A stretch of 64,000 nt of DNA from assembly GCA_014218215.1 (NCBI GenBank), contig CP043652.1:372001-436000 (forward strand), in the 5' to 3' direction. The position numbers were made by a program, and so were the translations under genes. Under the pieces are notes generated by a model. It saw only the letters and a list, made by a program, of their open reading frames with translations. It did not search any database and was not told the DNA's origin. Shown one piece after another: positions 1 through 7,279 of the stretch. Each line of letters starts with the position of its first letter. Position 1 is the stretch's first letter. The DNA comes from Geodermatophilaceae bacterium NBWT11. Lineage in GTDB: Bacteria > Actinomycetota > Actinomycetes > Mycobacteriales > Geodermatophilaceae.

Positions 1-152
1 TCGGCGTGGAGACCCTGCGCAAGATCGAGAGCGGCCGGGTGCCGACCCCGGCGTTCTTCACCGTCGCCGCCCTCGCCCGGGCCCTCGACCTGGACCTCGA
101 CCAGCTCGCCGCCGCGCTCGACCCGGCCCCCGTCGGGGCGCTCTCCGCGTGA
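1..152 (+). CDS. C-terminal end of an XRE-family HTH regulator (partial)
   Basis: The window opens inside this gene; the readable frame starts at base 3 and gives about 49 residues ending in TGA. The fragment starts GVETLRKIESGRVPTP, which matches the last part of a Cro/C1-type helix-turn-helix: recognition-helix end, then the typical IE-x-G-x-x-x-P turn. A hydrophobic helix follows (LARALDLDLDQLAAAL), as in the fifth helix of XRE domains. The fold is therefore seen directly; target and full length are unknown because the N-terminus is outside the window. The stop codon overlaps the next gene's GTG, so the two are probably co-transcribed and translationally coupled. Confidence 0.75.
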   Translation, partial: GVETLRKIESGRVPTPAFFTVAALARALDLDLDQLAAALDPAPVGALSA

Positions 153-388
153 GTGACGTCGTGCTGTGCTCGGCCAAGGGGTGCCGCGCACCCGCCGTCT
201 GGTCGCTGGTCTGGAACAACCCGAAGGTGCACACCCCCGACCGGGAGAAGGTCTGGACCGCCTGCGACGAGCACCGCGAGTCGTTGTCCCACCACCTCGC
301 GATCCGCTCGTTCCTGCGCCGCATCGACCCGCTCGACGGCGCCCCCGCGGGTCACGATCCGACCCCGGGGACTGCCCCGGACGCGTGA
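149..388 (+). CDS. Small conserved actinobacterial protein, 79 aa
   Basis: A 79-residue soluble protein starting MSDVVLCSAKGCRAP. The GTG start overlaps the stop of the upstream regulator by three bases (GTGA arrangement). It has a Cys-x4-Cys pair near the N-terminus and a later Cys in TACDEHRESL, with a nearby His; the C/C/C/H set could bind a metal. Similar short actinomycete proteins are common and sometimes carry the unsupported label 'acetone carboxylase'; nothing here resembles a carboxylase. The last 20 residues are Pro/Asp/Gly-rich and probably disordered. Function unknown. Its stop codon again overlaps a possible GTG start of the next small gene. Confidence 0.7.
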   Translation: MSDVVLCSAKGCRAPAVWSLVWNNPKVHTPDREKVWTACDEHRESLSHHLAIRSFLRRIDPLDGAPAGHDPTPGTAPDA

Positions 389-663
389 AGACGGCTAGCG
401 TCGACCCCGACACCTGGAGGTTCACCATCGCCGTACGTCTCGGACGCTGCGCTGACGACCATCTCGGCTGCCCCTGCAAGGGCGACGAGACCATCCACCG
501 AGCACGCACCGCCGAGGTGCGCCACGCCCAGGAGACGAACTCCGAGGCGGCCGCCTGCCCCGAGTGCGGGGTGCAGACCTCCCCCGTTGCGCTGGTGACC
601 TGGGGGCACTGCCGAGCCTGCCGGACGGCGGACTCCCGGGCCATGCGCCCGCTGCGCTGGTAG
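385..663 (+). CDS. Small cysteine-rich zinc-ribbon-like protein
   Basis: Short frame with three cysteine clusters: GCPCKG in the middle, CPECG, and CRAC near the C-terminus, the last two spaced like a zinc ribbon. The GTG used here overlaps the previous stop and gives 92 residues. A different start is possible. A TAGCGT -10-like box lies at 396-401 and a clear GGAGG at 415-419, seven bases before an in-frame ATC at 427; an ATC start would place promoter and ribosome site correctly. The next ordinary in-frame start, GTG at 517, would lose one cysteine cluster. No function can be assigned. The conserved cysteine pairs are the main reason to think the frame is real. Confidence 0.5.
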   Translation: MKTASVDPDTWRFTIAVRLGRCADDHLGCPCKGDETIHRARTAEVRHAQETNSEAAACPECGVQTSPVALVTWGHCRACRTADSRAMRPLRW

Positions 664-666
664 CTC

Positions 667-1428
667 TCAGCCCGACGCGCGGCGGGACGTCACCAGCAAC
701 GGGCCGTCGGGCGTGAGCCCGGCGAGCTCGGCGTCGGTGGGCACGTCGTCGACGTCGGCGACGGGGCCCTCCCACGGGGAGGGCTGATCGAGCAGCACCT
801 GCGCGTGCTGGGCCGGCGCCAGGCTGGGGGCGGCGTCGGCGAGCAGGGCGAGGTCGGTCTGCAACCGGCGGTGCACGGCGCCGATCCGGCGCAGGGCGGC
901 CCGGCAGGACGCCCGGTCACCGGTGGTGTCGAAGACCAACTGGTCGACCAGCGACCGCTGCTCGGCGGCCGCAGCGGTCGGGTCGGCCCCGGCGGCGATC
1001 CGCTGGAGCAGGTCGAGGTGGGCGTGGTGCCGGAAGGCCGGGGGCTCCCGGCCCGGGTCGCGCGCGGTGCCCACCCAGGCCCGGTGCGCGAGCAGGCCGT
1101 GCTGGGCGAACCGGCGCTCGGCCCGGCCGGCGAAGCGGTGGTCGCGCAGCTCCCAGGTGGCATGGCTGTCGTCGATCCGGAAGAACAGCAGTGCCAGGCC
1201 GCGCTGGGAGAGCTCGCGCATCCGGGCGAAGGGCAGCGGGACGACGTCGGCGCCCCCGATGCTGCAGTACAGCGACCGGTCGGTGAGCACGGCGGTCCGG
1301 ACGGTTGCCTCCACCGGCTCCTCGGCCAGGTCGCCCAGCGGAACGCAGTCGGAGACGGCGACGACGGTCTCCCCGTCGGCCAGCACGGCAGCCAGCCGCC
1401 CCGGCGCTCGTCTCGTCACCCAGCTCAC
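667..1428 (-). CDS. Uncharacterised protein, 253 aa
   Basis: The open frame extends upstream to 1647, but the Arg/Ser-rich extension looks non-coding, so I start at the GTG giving VSWVTRRAPGRLAAVL; a second GTG three codons later (1419) is equally possible. The first ~110 residues are beta-rich and read like a PH-like or GRAM-type fold (ETVVAVSDCVPLGD, then TAVLTDRSLYCSIGG, then PLPFARMRELSQRGLALLFF). The second half is charged and helical. There is no signal peptide or membrane segment. Convergent with the small zinc-ribbon gene, with three bases between the stops, and divergent from the next gene across about 160 bases. I do not recognise the family. Confidence 0.6.
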   Translation of the reverse strand: MSWVTRRAPGRLAAVLADGETVVAVSDCVPLGDLAEEPVEATVRTAVLTDRSLYCSIGGADVVPLPFARMRELSQRGLALLFFRIDDSHATWELRDHRFAGRAERRFAQHGLLAHRAWVGTARDPGREPPAFRHHAHLDLLQRIAAGADPTAAAAEQRSLVDQLVFDTTGDRASCRAALRRIGAVHRRLQTDLALLADAAPSLAPAQHAQVLLDQPSPWEGPVADVDDVPTDAELAGLTPDGPLLVTSRRASG

Positions 1429-1539
1429 GTTCCCGTCATCGACCGGGCAGCGCGATCCTGAACCCGGGGTCCTCCGCACGGGTGACGCAGCGCGTACCCA
1501 GAGCCACCTCGCCCGGGGTGTCGCGTCCTCGAACGGTTG

Positions 1540-1590
1540 AACTCTGGAGCACGACGAGCGACGTCCGGCGTGTCTGGGGACTCTGGAGCA
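1540..1590 (+). repeat. 11-nt direct repeat upstream of a small gene
   Basis: ACTCTGGAGCA occurs at 1540-1550 and again at 1580-1590, exactly 40 bases apart. The second copy contains the GGAGC that serves as ribosome binding site for the GTG at 1592. The first copy has no open frame of its own to serve. A spacing near four helical turns would suit a regulator binding site, but it could also be a short local duplication. Confidence 0.4.
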
Positions 1591-1591
1591 G

Positions 1592-1978
1592 GTGACCATC
1601 ACCCCCGACGTGCTCGACGGCGAGCTCTCCCTGAGCGCCGCGGCCAACCGGTTGTCCTACCTCACGCGCAAGGACAGCGAGAACTCCGCCCGGGCGACCG
1701 CCCCGGCGCCGGCGAACACCGCCTCCGAGGTCTGGCAGGAGTTCCACGCCACCTCCACCGCACTGGACACCGAGGAGGCCCTGGAGCTCCTGGCCCTCGG
1801 TGAGGTCATCTCCCGCAAGGCCCACGAGAGCGACACCGCAGCCGTCACCGCCGCCCGCCTCGCCGGCGCCGACTGGGCCGACATCGGCGCCGCCGTCGGC
1901 CTCACCGGCGCCCAGGCCTGGGACGCCCACCGTGACGACCTCGCCCCCGACCTCCTCGGCGAGCGCCCCACCTCCTGA
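1592..1978 (+). CDS. Uncharacterised helical protein, 128 aa (paralog of the 6539-6973 gene)
   Basis: GTG start with GGAGCA just upstream. All-alpha, soluble, about 128 residues, starting MTITPDVLDGELSLSAAANR. It shares clear blocks with a second gene on the opposite strand in this window: EALELLALGEV, RKAH followed by an acidic residue and Ser, GA-x-WAD, and QAWDAH. The family is therefore real, although I cannot name it. The late part (WADIGAAVGLTGAQAWDAH) reads like a helix-turn-helix of the 'tryptophan-alanine-Asp-ILeu' type seen in small actinobacterial proteins that sense whether to act on a recognition helix; this is inference. A terminator-like palindrome follows directly. Confidence 0.75.
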   Translation: MTITPDVLDGELSLSAAANRLSYLTRKDSENSARATAPAPANTASEVWQEFHATSTALDTEEALELLALGEVISRKAHESDTAAVTAARLAGADWADIGAAVGLTGAQAWDAHRDDLAPDLLGERPTS

Positions 1979-1993
1979 CCCCGGATCACCACG

Positions 1994-2033
1994 AGCGCCC
2001 TTCTCGTCCTCGACGAGAAGGGCGCTTCTCGTC
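1994..2033. terminator. Palindromic gene-end repeat, copy 1
   Basis: AGCGCCCTTCTCGTC at 1994-2008 pairs perfectly with GACGAGAAGGGCGCT at 2012-2026 across a three-base loop. The right arm continues TCTCGTC, so a second, overlapping hairpin (GACGAGAAG / CTTCTCGTC, 2012-2033) can also form. There is no T-tract, as usual for terminators in very GC-rich actinomycetes. The same core recurs at 3299-3335, 12023-12052 and as a half-site at 34601-34613. Confidence 0.75.
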
Positions 2034-2130
2034 GTCGGGGGCGGAAAAGCAGGGGCGCCGGGGGCGGACGACGGGTTCACTCACTCCTCGGCCGGCCGGC
2101 TGCCCATCTGCTCGACGACGAGGAAGGACC

Positions 2131-3294
2131 ATGGAGACGATCAACGGACGCCTGCTGAACTGGGCGTCGATCCTGGAGGAGAACACCCGGGAGCAGGCCG
2201 AGCGCACCGCGTCCATGCCGTTCGTGTTCCCGCACGTGGCACTGATGCCCGACGCCCACCTGGGCCGGGGCGCGACCGTGGGCTCGGTGCTGCCCACCGA
2301 CGGCGCGATCATCCCGGCAGCGGTCGGGGTGGACATCGGCTGCGGGATGGCCGCCGTCCGGACGCAGTTCACCGCTGCCGACCTGACCGGGCGGGACCTC
2401 GCGGTCCTGCACGAGCAGATCAGCCGCTCGGTGCCGCTGTCGGCCGGCCGGCAGAACAAGACGGTGCGGGAGACCGCGGCGCCGCGGGTCGACGAGCTGC
2501 GCACGATGGCCGGGGTCGACCAGGCCGACGCGGTGGCCCGGCACTGGCCGCTGCAGCTGGGCTCGCTCGGCTCGGGGAACCACTTCATCGAGGTGTCCCT
2601 GGACGAGCAGGACCGGGTGTGGGCGTTCCTGCACTCGGGCTCCCGCGGGGTGGGCAACAAGCTGGCCGCCCGGCACATCGCGGTCGCCCAGGAGCAGTGC
2701 CGCCGGCGGTTCATCGACCTGCCCGACCGTGACCTCGCCTACCTGGTGGAGGGCGAGCCGGAGTTCGACGCCTACCTGGAGGCGCTGTTCTGGGCACAGC
2801 GGTTCGCGTTCCTCAACCGGGACGAGATGATGGACCGGGTGCTCGACCAGCTGGGTCGCTTCCTGGGTGTCGACGTCGTCCGGGAGGAGTCGGTCGGCTG
2901 CCACCACAACTACACCGCCCGCGAACGGCACTTCGGCCGGGAGGTGTGGCTGTCCCGCAAGGGAGCCATCTCCGCGCGGGAGGGTGAGCTCGGGCTGATC
3001 CCCGGGTCGATGGGGGCGGCGTCCTACGTCGTCACCGGCCTGGGGAACGTGCGGGCGCTGCACTCCTCGCCGCACGGCGCGGGCCGCAGCCACTCGCGGT
3101 CGGCGGCCCGGAAGCTGTTCGACCGGGCCGACCTGGACCAGCGGATGGCCGGGGTGGCGTGGGGGCACTCGGACGCGTTCCTCGACGAGCACCCCGACGC
3201 CTACAAGCCGATCGACCAGGTGATGGCCGACGCGGCGGACCTGGTCGAGGTGCGCCACACCCTGCGCCAGGTGGTGAACGTCAAGGGCGACTGA
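2131..3294 (+). CDS. rtcB: RtcB family RNA-splicing ligase
   Basis: 387-residue RtcB, slightly shorter than the roughly 400-residue bacterial norm. RtcB joins RNA ends carrying 2',3'-cyclic phosphate or 3'-phosphate to 5'-OH, using GTP and Mn2+ in the cytosol, for RNA repair. Visible signatures: MPDAHLGRGATVGSVLPT near residue 40, the metal-binding GVDIGCGM, LGSLGSGNHFIEV, LHSGSRGVGNK, the CHHNY histidines, and the SSPHGAGRSHSR block that holds the histidine guanylated during catalysis. All key residues look intact. Start ATG is preceded by GAGGAAGG. No archease or RtcA gene is adjacent. It ends into a palindromic bidirectional terminator shared with the convergent neighbour. Confidence 0.95.
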   Translation: METINGRLLNWASILEENTREQAERTASMPFVFPHVALMPDAHLGRGATVGSVLPTDGAIIPAAVGVDIGCGMAAVRTQFTAADLTGRDLAVLHEQISRSVPLSAGRQNKTVRETAAPRVDELRTMAGVDQADAVARHWPLQLGSLGSGNHFIEVSLDEQDRVWAFLHSGSRGVGNKLAARHIAVAQEQCRRRFIDLPDRDLAYLVEGEPEFDAYLEALFWAQRFAFLNRDEMMDRVLDQLGRFLGVDVVREESVGCHHNYTARERHFGREVWLSRKGAISAREGELGLIPGSMGAASYVVTGLGNVRALHSSPHGAGRSHSRSAARKLFDRADLDQRMAGVAWGHSDAFLDEHPDAYKPIDQVMADAADLVEVRHTLRQVVNVKGD

Positions 3295-3298
3295 CGCA

Positions 3299-3335
3299 GG
3301 AGCGCCCTCCTCGTCGATGACGAGAAGGGCGCTCC
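3299..3335. terminator. Palindromic gene-end repeat, copy 2 (bidirectional terminator)
   Basis: A 17-nt arm at 3299-3315 (GGAGCGCCCTCCTCGTC) pairs with 3319-3335 (GACGAGAAGGGCGCTCC), with one T/C mismatch and a three-base loop. It lies exactly between the convergent stops of rtcB and the ferritin-like gene, so it can terminate both. It shares the GACGAGAAGGGCGCT core with copies at about 2.0 and 12.0 kb. Confidence 0.8.
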
Positions 3336-3352
3336 GTGTCGGCGCTGAGGGG

Positions 3353-4321
3353 TCAGCTGATGCCGACGGCCTGCTTCGCCAGGGCGGCGAGGGTCGTCTG
3401 CGCGGCGCTGACGACCGAGGCGCGGTCCTTGTGGGTCTCCTCGTAGCGGATGACGGCCTCGAGGTCACCGGCGTCGGTCAGGCCCTTCACGGCCTCGACG
3501 GTCTTGCTGACGCTAAGGGTGTCGTAGTCCTTCACGGGCAGCTCGGCCGCGTCGAGGGCACCGAGCTCGGTGCGCACCTCGTGGATCGCCTCGGCGGTCT
3601 CGGGGGCGTCCTCGCGGACGGCCTGGCCCTCGGCCTCCTTGAGGGAGGCGTTGCGGCCCACGGCCAGGGACTCGCGGACGGCGCCGGCGAACGTGGTCGC
3701 GCGGGCGGCGGCGGCGTTGACCTTCTCCTGCGCGGCGTCGGAGGCCTGGGTGGTGGTGTCGATGACCTTGTTGACCGAGTCGGCGACGTAGCGGGCCGGG
3801 AAGGCGGCCAGGCGGGTGGCACCACCGGCGACACGCTGCAGCGGGGTGGCCTTCAGCGCAGCCGGGCCACCGAGGGCGGTCTCGGCGACGACGACGGTCA
3901 GCCACTCCACGGTGGCGGTGTGGGCGGTGATCAGCCGCTCGGCCAGCCGGACGACCTTGGGCAGCTCGGCGGTCTGGGCGAGCACCTTGAGGTAGGTGGC
4001 GCGGTCCAGCAGCTGGTGCTCCAGGGAGAGGTCGGACAGCAGGGCCTCGTCGAGCGGGCCGGCCTGCTCGACGGTGGCCTTGAGCACGGCGCCGAGGCGG
4101 CCGAGGGCGGGGGTGACGACGTCGGGCACGCCACCGAGGGAGCGCAGCTGGGCGGCGATGGCCTCGGTGCGCTGGGCGGCGTTGTCGGCGTTCTGGAGGA
4201 GCTCGCGGCGGACGGCCTCGGTACGGGCCTGGGCGACGCGGGTGCGGGCGACCTGCTCCTCGGTCTGCGTGAGCAGCAGGAGGGCGCGCAGCTGGGCGGT
4301 CAGGATCGTGGTGTCGGCCAT
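3353..4321 (-). CDS. Ferritin-like / helical-bundle protein, 322 aa
   Basis: The ATG chosen gives MADTTILTAQLRALLLL; the longer open frame (to 4366) adds a Pro-rich stretch unlikely to be translated. The first ~150 residues are an amphipathic helical bundle with regularly spaced acidic residues and histidines (for example LSDLSLEHQLLDRATYLK and LAERLITAHTATVEWL), which is why such proteins are annotated 'ferritin-like'. From about residue 170 the protein becomes a long Ala/Glu/Lys helix pattern (TTTQASDAAQEKVNAAAARA) resembling LEA or apolipoprotein-type helices, suggesting membrane-surface or stress association. No signal peptide. An iron role is not proven, because a full diiron ExxH set is not evident. 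Confidence 0.7.
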   Translation of the reverse strand: MADTTILTAQLRALLLLTQTEEQVARTRVAQARTEAVRRELLQNADNAAQRTEAIAAQLRSLGGVPDVVTPALGRLGAVLKATVEQAGPLDEALLSDLSLEHQLLDRATYLKVLAQTAELPKVVRLAERLITAHTATVEWLTVVVAETALGGPAALKATPLQRVAGGATRLAAFPARYVADSVNKVIDTTTQASDAAQEKVNAAAARATTFAGAVRESLAVGRNASLKEAEGQAVREDAPETAEAIHEVRTELGALDAAELPVKDYDTLSVSKTVEAVKGLTDAGDLEAVIRYEETHKDRASVVSAAQTTLAALAKQAVGIS

Positions 4322-4410
4322 GGGGACTCCAAGGGTCGGTGGGTGGGACGGTTTTGTTGTCCCCACTGTGCACCAGTGCTAACCACAGCAAGCACCCTGC
4401 TAGCGGTGTG

Positions 4411-4752
4411 ATGGCTCACGTGACTCGGCCCACCCCTGAGGCGGGTGGGGCTGCTGGGGCGGGACACGCCCCGACCTCCGCCGCCGACCGCGTCCTGCGG
4501 AGCAGGCTGCCGGGCATGGGTTTCCGCTACCGGACGGCGCGCGCCGAGATGATGGTCGGCTCGCTCGTCGGCGGCGGCACCCGGCCCACGCTGATCGGCC
4601 CGGCGCACGCCACGATCGGCAGTGCCGCCGGGGGACGACGCAACGCCCTGTGCGGCGCCTACGTCACCCACGACGACGACGCCGCGTGGCCGCCGGACCC
4701 GGCGCAGATCGGACACCTCTGCCCGACCTGCGCCGAACTGGCGACCTGGTGA
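4411..4752 (+). CDS. Small Cys-containing protein, 113 aa
   Basis: Starts MAHVTRPTPEAGG; the ATG lies four bases after a TAGCGG -10-like box (4401-4406), so it is probably leaderless or nearly so. The N-terminal 40 residues are Pro/Ala/Gly-rich. The C-terminal half contains NALCGAY and LCPTCAEL, a Cys plus CxxC set that could bind zinc, with WPPDPAQIGH between. No domain is recognised. The stop is six bases from the convergent stop of the luciferase-like gene, with no terminator between them. Confidence 0.55.
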   Translation: MAHVTRPTPEAGGAAGAGHAPTSAADRVLRSRLPGMGFRYRTARAEMMVGSLVGGGTRPTLIGPAHATIGSAAGGRRNALCGAYVTHDDDAAWPPDPAQIGHLCPTCAELATW

Positions 4753-4758
4753 GACCGC

Positions 4759-5748
4759 TCAGGCGCTGACGGTCTCCATCGCCTCGGCCAGCAGGGTGGT
4801 CGAGCGCAGCCGGCCCTCCAGCGTGGAGGAGGCGTGCCCGACGATGACCTCGTCGGCGTCGGCGAACCGGCGGAACTCGGTGAGCTGCTCGCGCACCTCC
4901 GACGGCGTGCCGACCGCGGAGTGGGTGAGCATCGAGTCGATCTGCCGGCCGGCACCGGAGTCCAGCAGCAGCTGCGCCTCCTCGTCGGTGAAGGTCTTGC
5001 CGCGACCGAACAGCGAGGTGGCCCGGATCCGGCGCATGCCCTCGAACTCGGCGCGGGCGGCCTCGGTGGTGTCGGCGGCGACCACGTTGGCCCCGGCGAT
5101 CACGTGCGGGGCCTGCAGCTGCAGCGAGGGCTGGAAGTCCCGGCGGTAGATCTCCACGGCCGCCCGCAGCGCCTGCGGGGCGAAGTGCGAGGCGTGCGCG
5201 TAGGGCAGGCCCAGGGCCGCGGCGAGCTGGGCGCCGAAGGTCGAGGAGCCCAGGATGTACAGCGGGACGTGCGAGCCGCGGCCGGGGATGGCGTCGACCC
5301 CGGGCACCCGGGTGTCACCGGCGAAGTAGGCCTGCAGCTCCAGCACGTCCTGCGGGAAGCGGTCCGAGGAGCGCGGGTCGGTGCGCATCGCGTACATCGT
5401 GTTCTGGTCCGAGCCGGGCGCGCGGCCCAGGCCCAGGTCGATGCGGCCGGGGTACATCGCGTCGAGGGTGCCGAACTGCTCGGCGATCACCAGCGGCGAG
5501 TGGTTGGGCAGCATGACCCCGCCCGCGCCCAGGCGGATCGTCCTCGTGTGCGCCCCGACGTGGGAGATCAGCACGCTGGTGGCCGAGGAGGCGATGCTCG
5601 GCATGTTGTGGTGCTCGGCATACCAGACCCGGGTGTAGCCCTGCTCCTCCGCGCGCTGAGCGAGAGCGACGCTGGCGGCGATGCTGTCGGTGACCGTCTG
5701 GCCGGGGGCGACGGGCGCCAGATCGAGGACGGAGAGCGGGAACGACAT
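4759..5748 (-). CDS. LLM-class flavin-dependent oxidoreductase (luciferase-like)
   Basis: 329 residues, the usual length for single-domain luciferase-like monooxygenases that use reduced FMN or F420. The N-terminus MSFPLSVLDLAPV with Q-x-VTDSIAASVALAQRAEEQGYTRVWYAEHHNMP is the hallmark of the MsnO8/YwcH-like group ('VLDLxPV' and 'AEHHN'). GAGGVMLPNHSPLVIAEQFGTLDAMYPGRIDLGLGRAPG follows, which is the flavin-side TIM-barrel motif. Substrate unknown. The long frame upstream of this ATG overlaps the next gene and is a shadow. GGAAGGCCCC lies just upstream of the start. It probably stands alone, since about 90 bases separate it from the gene before it on the same strand. Confidence 0.9.
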   Translation of the reverse strand: MSFPLSVLDLAPVAPGQTVTDSIAASVALAQRAEEQGYTRVWYAEHHNMPSIASSATSVLISHVGAHTRTIRLGAGGVMLPNHSPLVIAEQFGTLDAMYPGRIDLGLGRAPGSDQNTMYAMRTDPRSSDRFPQDVLELQAYFAGDTRVPGVDAIPGRGSHVPLYILGSSTFGAQLAAALGLPYAHASHFAPQALRAAVEIYRRDFQPSLQLQAPHVIAGANVVAADTTEAARAEFEGMRRIRATSLFGRGKTFTDEEAQLLLDSGAGRQIDSMLTHSAVGTPSEVREQLTEFRRFADADEVIVGHASSTLEGRLRSTTLLAEAMETVSA

Positions 5749-5840
5749 GGGGGTGGGGCCTTCCTGGTCGGAGCGGAGGACCTCGCGGCCCTCCTCCGGT
5801 CGAACACCTCTCCCCCGGTGGCATTCCCGGGCGGCGCGGC

Positions 5841-6542
5841 CTAGAGCCAGGCGGGCAGGACCGGGAGGGGCCCGTCGGCGGTGAGGTCGGCGCCGTCGGA
5901 GCGGCCGGTCGCCCAGGCCAGGACGGCGGGCAGCTCGCCGGAGACGGCCAGCGCTCCGGTGCCCCAGGTGCGGTCCCCGGCGAACAGGACGACGTCGGGC
6001 ACCTCGTCGCGGCGGTCCCACATCCGGAACACGTCGTCCACCAGTGCGGCGGCGAGCTCCTCGGGCACCTCGTCGAAGCCGACGCCGGTGTCGAGGTCGA
6101 CCGCGTGCACCCACACCTCGCGGCAGCGCATCCACGGCACCTCGGTCGCCGGCACGGCTCGGCCCTGGGCGGTGCGCACCTGCGCGGACCAGGCGTCGTC
6201 CGGGAGGGCGTCGACGGCGGCGGCCAGCCGGACCACCGAACCGAGCACCTCGCTGCGCAGGTCGACCGGGGACAGGGCGGCGGCGCTGTCGATGCCGGCC
6301 GCCCGGGCGTCGGCGGAGGCGTACATCGGGGTCTCCACCCCGGTGCGGGCCCAGGTCAGCAGGTTGACCAGGGCGTCGGCGTTGCGGGCCACGTGGGCCA
6401 GCAGCCGGTGCCGGGTCCAGCCGGGCAGCAGCGACGGGGTGTCCAGCTCCTCGTCGGTGAGCCGGCCCAGCCCGGTGGCTAGGTGCTCCTCCCCCGCCGC
6501 CCACCAGGCCAGCACCTCGGTCGGGGCGCCCGGGGCGGTCAC
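5841..6542 (-). CDS. Maleylpyruvate isomerase family (DinB/MDMPI) mycothiol-dependent-type protein
   Basis: 233 residues. The N-terminal half has the DinB-like four-helix bundle of mycothiol-dependent maleylpyruvate isomerases: LSLLPGWTRHRLLAHVARNADALVNLL gives the first metal histidine region, and CREVWVHAVDLDTG gives the later glutamate and histidine. The C-terminal third (GTGALAVSGELPAVLAWATGRSDG) matches the MDMPI C-terminal domain. Family members are metal-dependent transferases or isomerases using mycothiol; the substrate of this one is unknown and no gentisate pathway genes are near. The GTG start overlaps the stop of the small gene before it, so they form a two-gene operon. Confidence 0.85.
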   Translation of the reverse strand: MTAPGAPTEVLAWWAAGEEHLATGLGRLTDEELDTPSLLPGWTRHRLLAHVARNADALVNLLTWARTGVETPMYASADARAAGIDSAAALSPVDLRSEVLGSVVRLAAAVDALPDDAWSAQVRTAQGRAVPATEVPWMRCREVWVHAVDLDTGVGFDEVPEELAAALVDDVFRMWDRRDEVPDVVLFAGDRTWGTGALAVSGELPAVLAWATGRSDGADLTADGPLPVLPAWL

Positions 6543-6973
6543 GGGCGGGGCCCGGCCAGCGTGCGCGCGGTGGCGGCCGCGCCGTCGTCCAGGCCACCGG
6601 TGCCCGAGCGCAGGTGCAGCGCGGTCTGGTCGGCGATCCAGCGCTGGTGGGCGTCCCAGGCCTGCCCGGCGTCGCCGTCCAGCGCAGTGGCCACGTCGGC
6701 CCAGGTGGCGCCCTCACGGAGTGCCGCGTGCATGCCCAGGTGCCGGCTGTCGTGCGCCTTGCGGAACACGACCTCGCCCAGGGCCAGCAGCTCCAGGGCC
6801 TCGTGCCGGTCCAACGTGGTGCCGGTGTTGCGCAGGTCGGCCAGGAAGTCGTCGGCGTCGGCCGGGGCGGTGCTCTCCACGACGCCGGCGTCCCGTCGGG
6901 ACAGGAAGTCGATGCGGTTGGCTGCGGTCACCAGGGTGACCTCGGACTCGAGTTCGCGGGGGGTGACGGTCAT
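6539..6973 (-). CDS. Uncharacterised helical protein, 144 aa (paralog of the 1592-1978 gene)
   Basis: ATG start giving MTVTPRELESEVTLVTAANR; a longer upstream frame is a shadow. It matches the gene at 1.6-2.0 kb along its length: TAANR, EALELLALGEV, RKAH-D-S, GATWADV and GQAWDAH. The C-terminus is about 16 residues longer and Ala/Gly-rich. The protein is all-helical and soluble. Because one copy is coupled to a mycothiol-type enzyme and the other stands alone before a terminator, gene context does not fix a shared function. Confidence 0.75.
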   Translation of the reverse strand: MTVTPRELESEVTLVTAANRIDFLSRRDAGVVESTAPADADDFLADLRNTGTTLDRHEALELLALGEVVFRKAHDSRHLGMHAALREGATWADVATALDGDAGQAWDAHQRWIADQTALHLRSGTGGLDDGAAATARTLAGPRP

Positions 6974-7049
6974 GCCCCCACCCTCCCGCACACGGCCGAC
7001 GGCCGCCGCCCCCGGGAGGGGACGACGGCCGTCGGTCACGCGCGTCGGG

Positions 7050-7184
7050 TCAGACCCGGCCGCCGCCCTTGTTCCGGCGGTCGGCCACGAACTTCTTGAC
7101 CTTGGCCTGGTTCTCCGGCTTCTGCGCCATCTGGATGGCCTTCTGGGCCGCCTTGCCCTTGAGCAGTCCGCTGAACAGCCCCAT
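7050..7184 (-). CDS. Basic mini-protein, 44 aa
   Basis: MGLFSGLLKGKAAQKAIQMA begins a 44-residue protein preceded by an unusually strong GAGGAGG ribosome site. It is basic (many Lys/Arg in KPENQAKVKKFVADRRNKGG) and could form one amphipathic helix followed by a flexible tail. Short proteins of this shape occur widely in actinomycetes without assigned roles. The strong ribosome site and the ordered codon use support translation. Confidence 0.55.
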   Translation of the reverse strand: MGLFSGLLKGKAAQKAIQMAQKPENQAKVKKFVADRRNKGGGRV

Positions 7185-7279
7185 GAGGACCTCCTCGATC
7201 GATGTCTGAACCGCTGGTCCCTGCCCGCGGTGGCGCAGGTGCACACACCAACGACCTGCGGGCTCGTAGCGTCGGTGTC

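Noticed and set aside
2077-3468. Long antisense frame opposite rtcB
   Set aside because: Composition is the His/Val/Gly/Arg-rich pattern typical of antisense frames in GC-rich DNA, with no domain, and rtcB is well supported.
4361-4382. Reverse-strand TTAGCACT resembling half of a CIRCE (HrcA) site upstream of the ferritin-like gene
   Set aside because: The second half does not match GAGTGCTAA; only a short CACTG/CAGTG inverted repeat is present, so I do not call a heat-shock operator.
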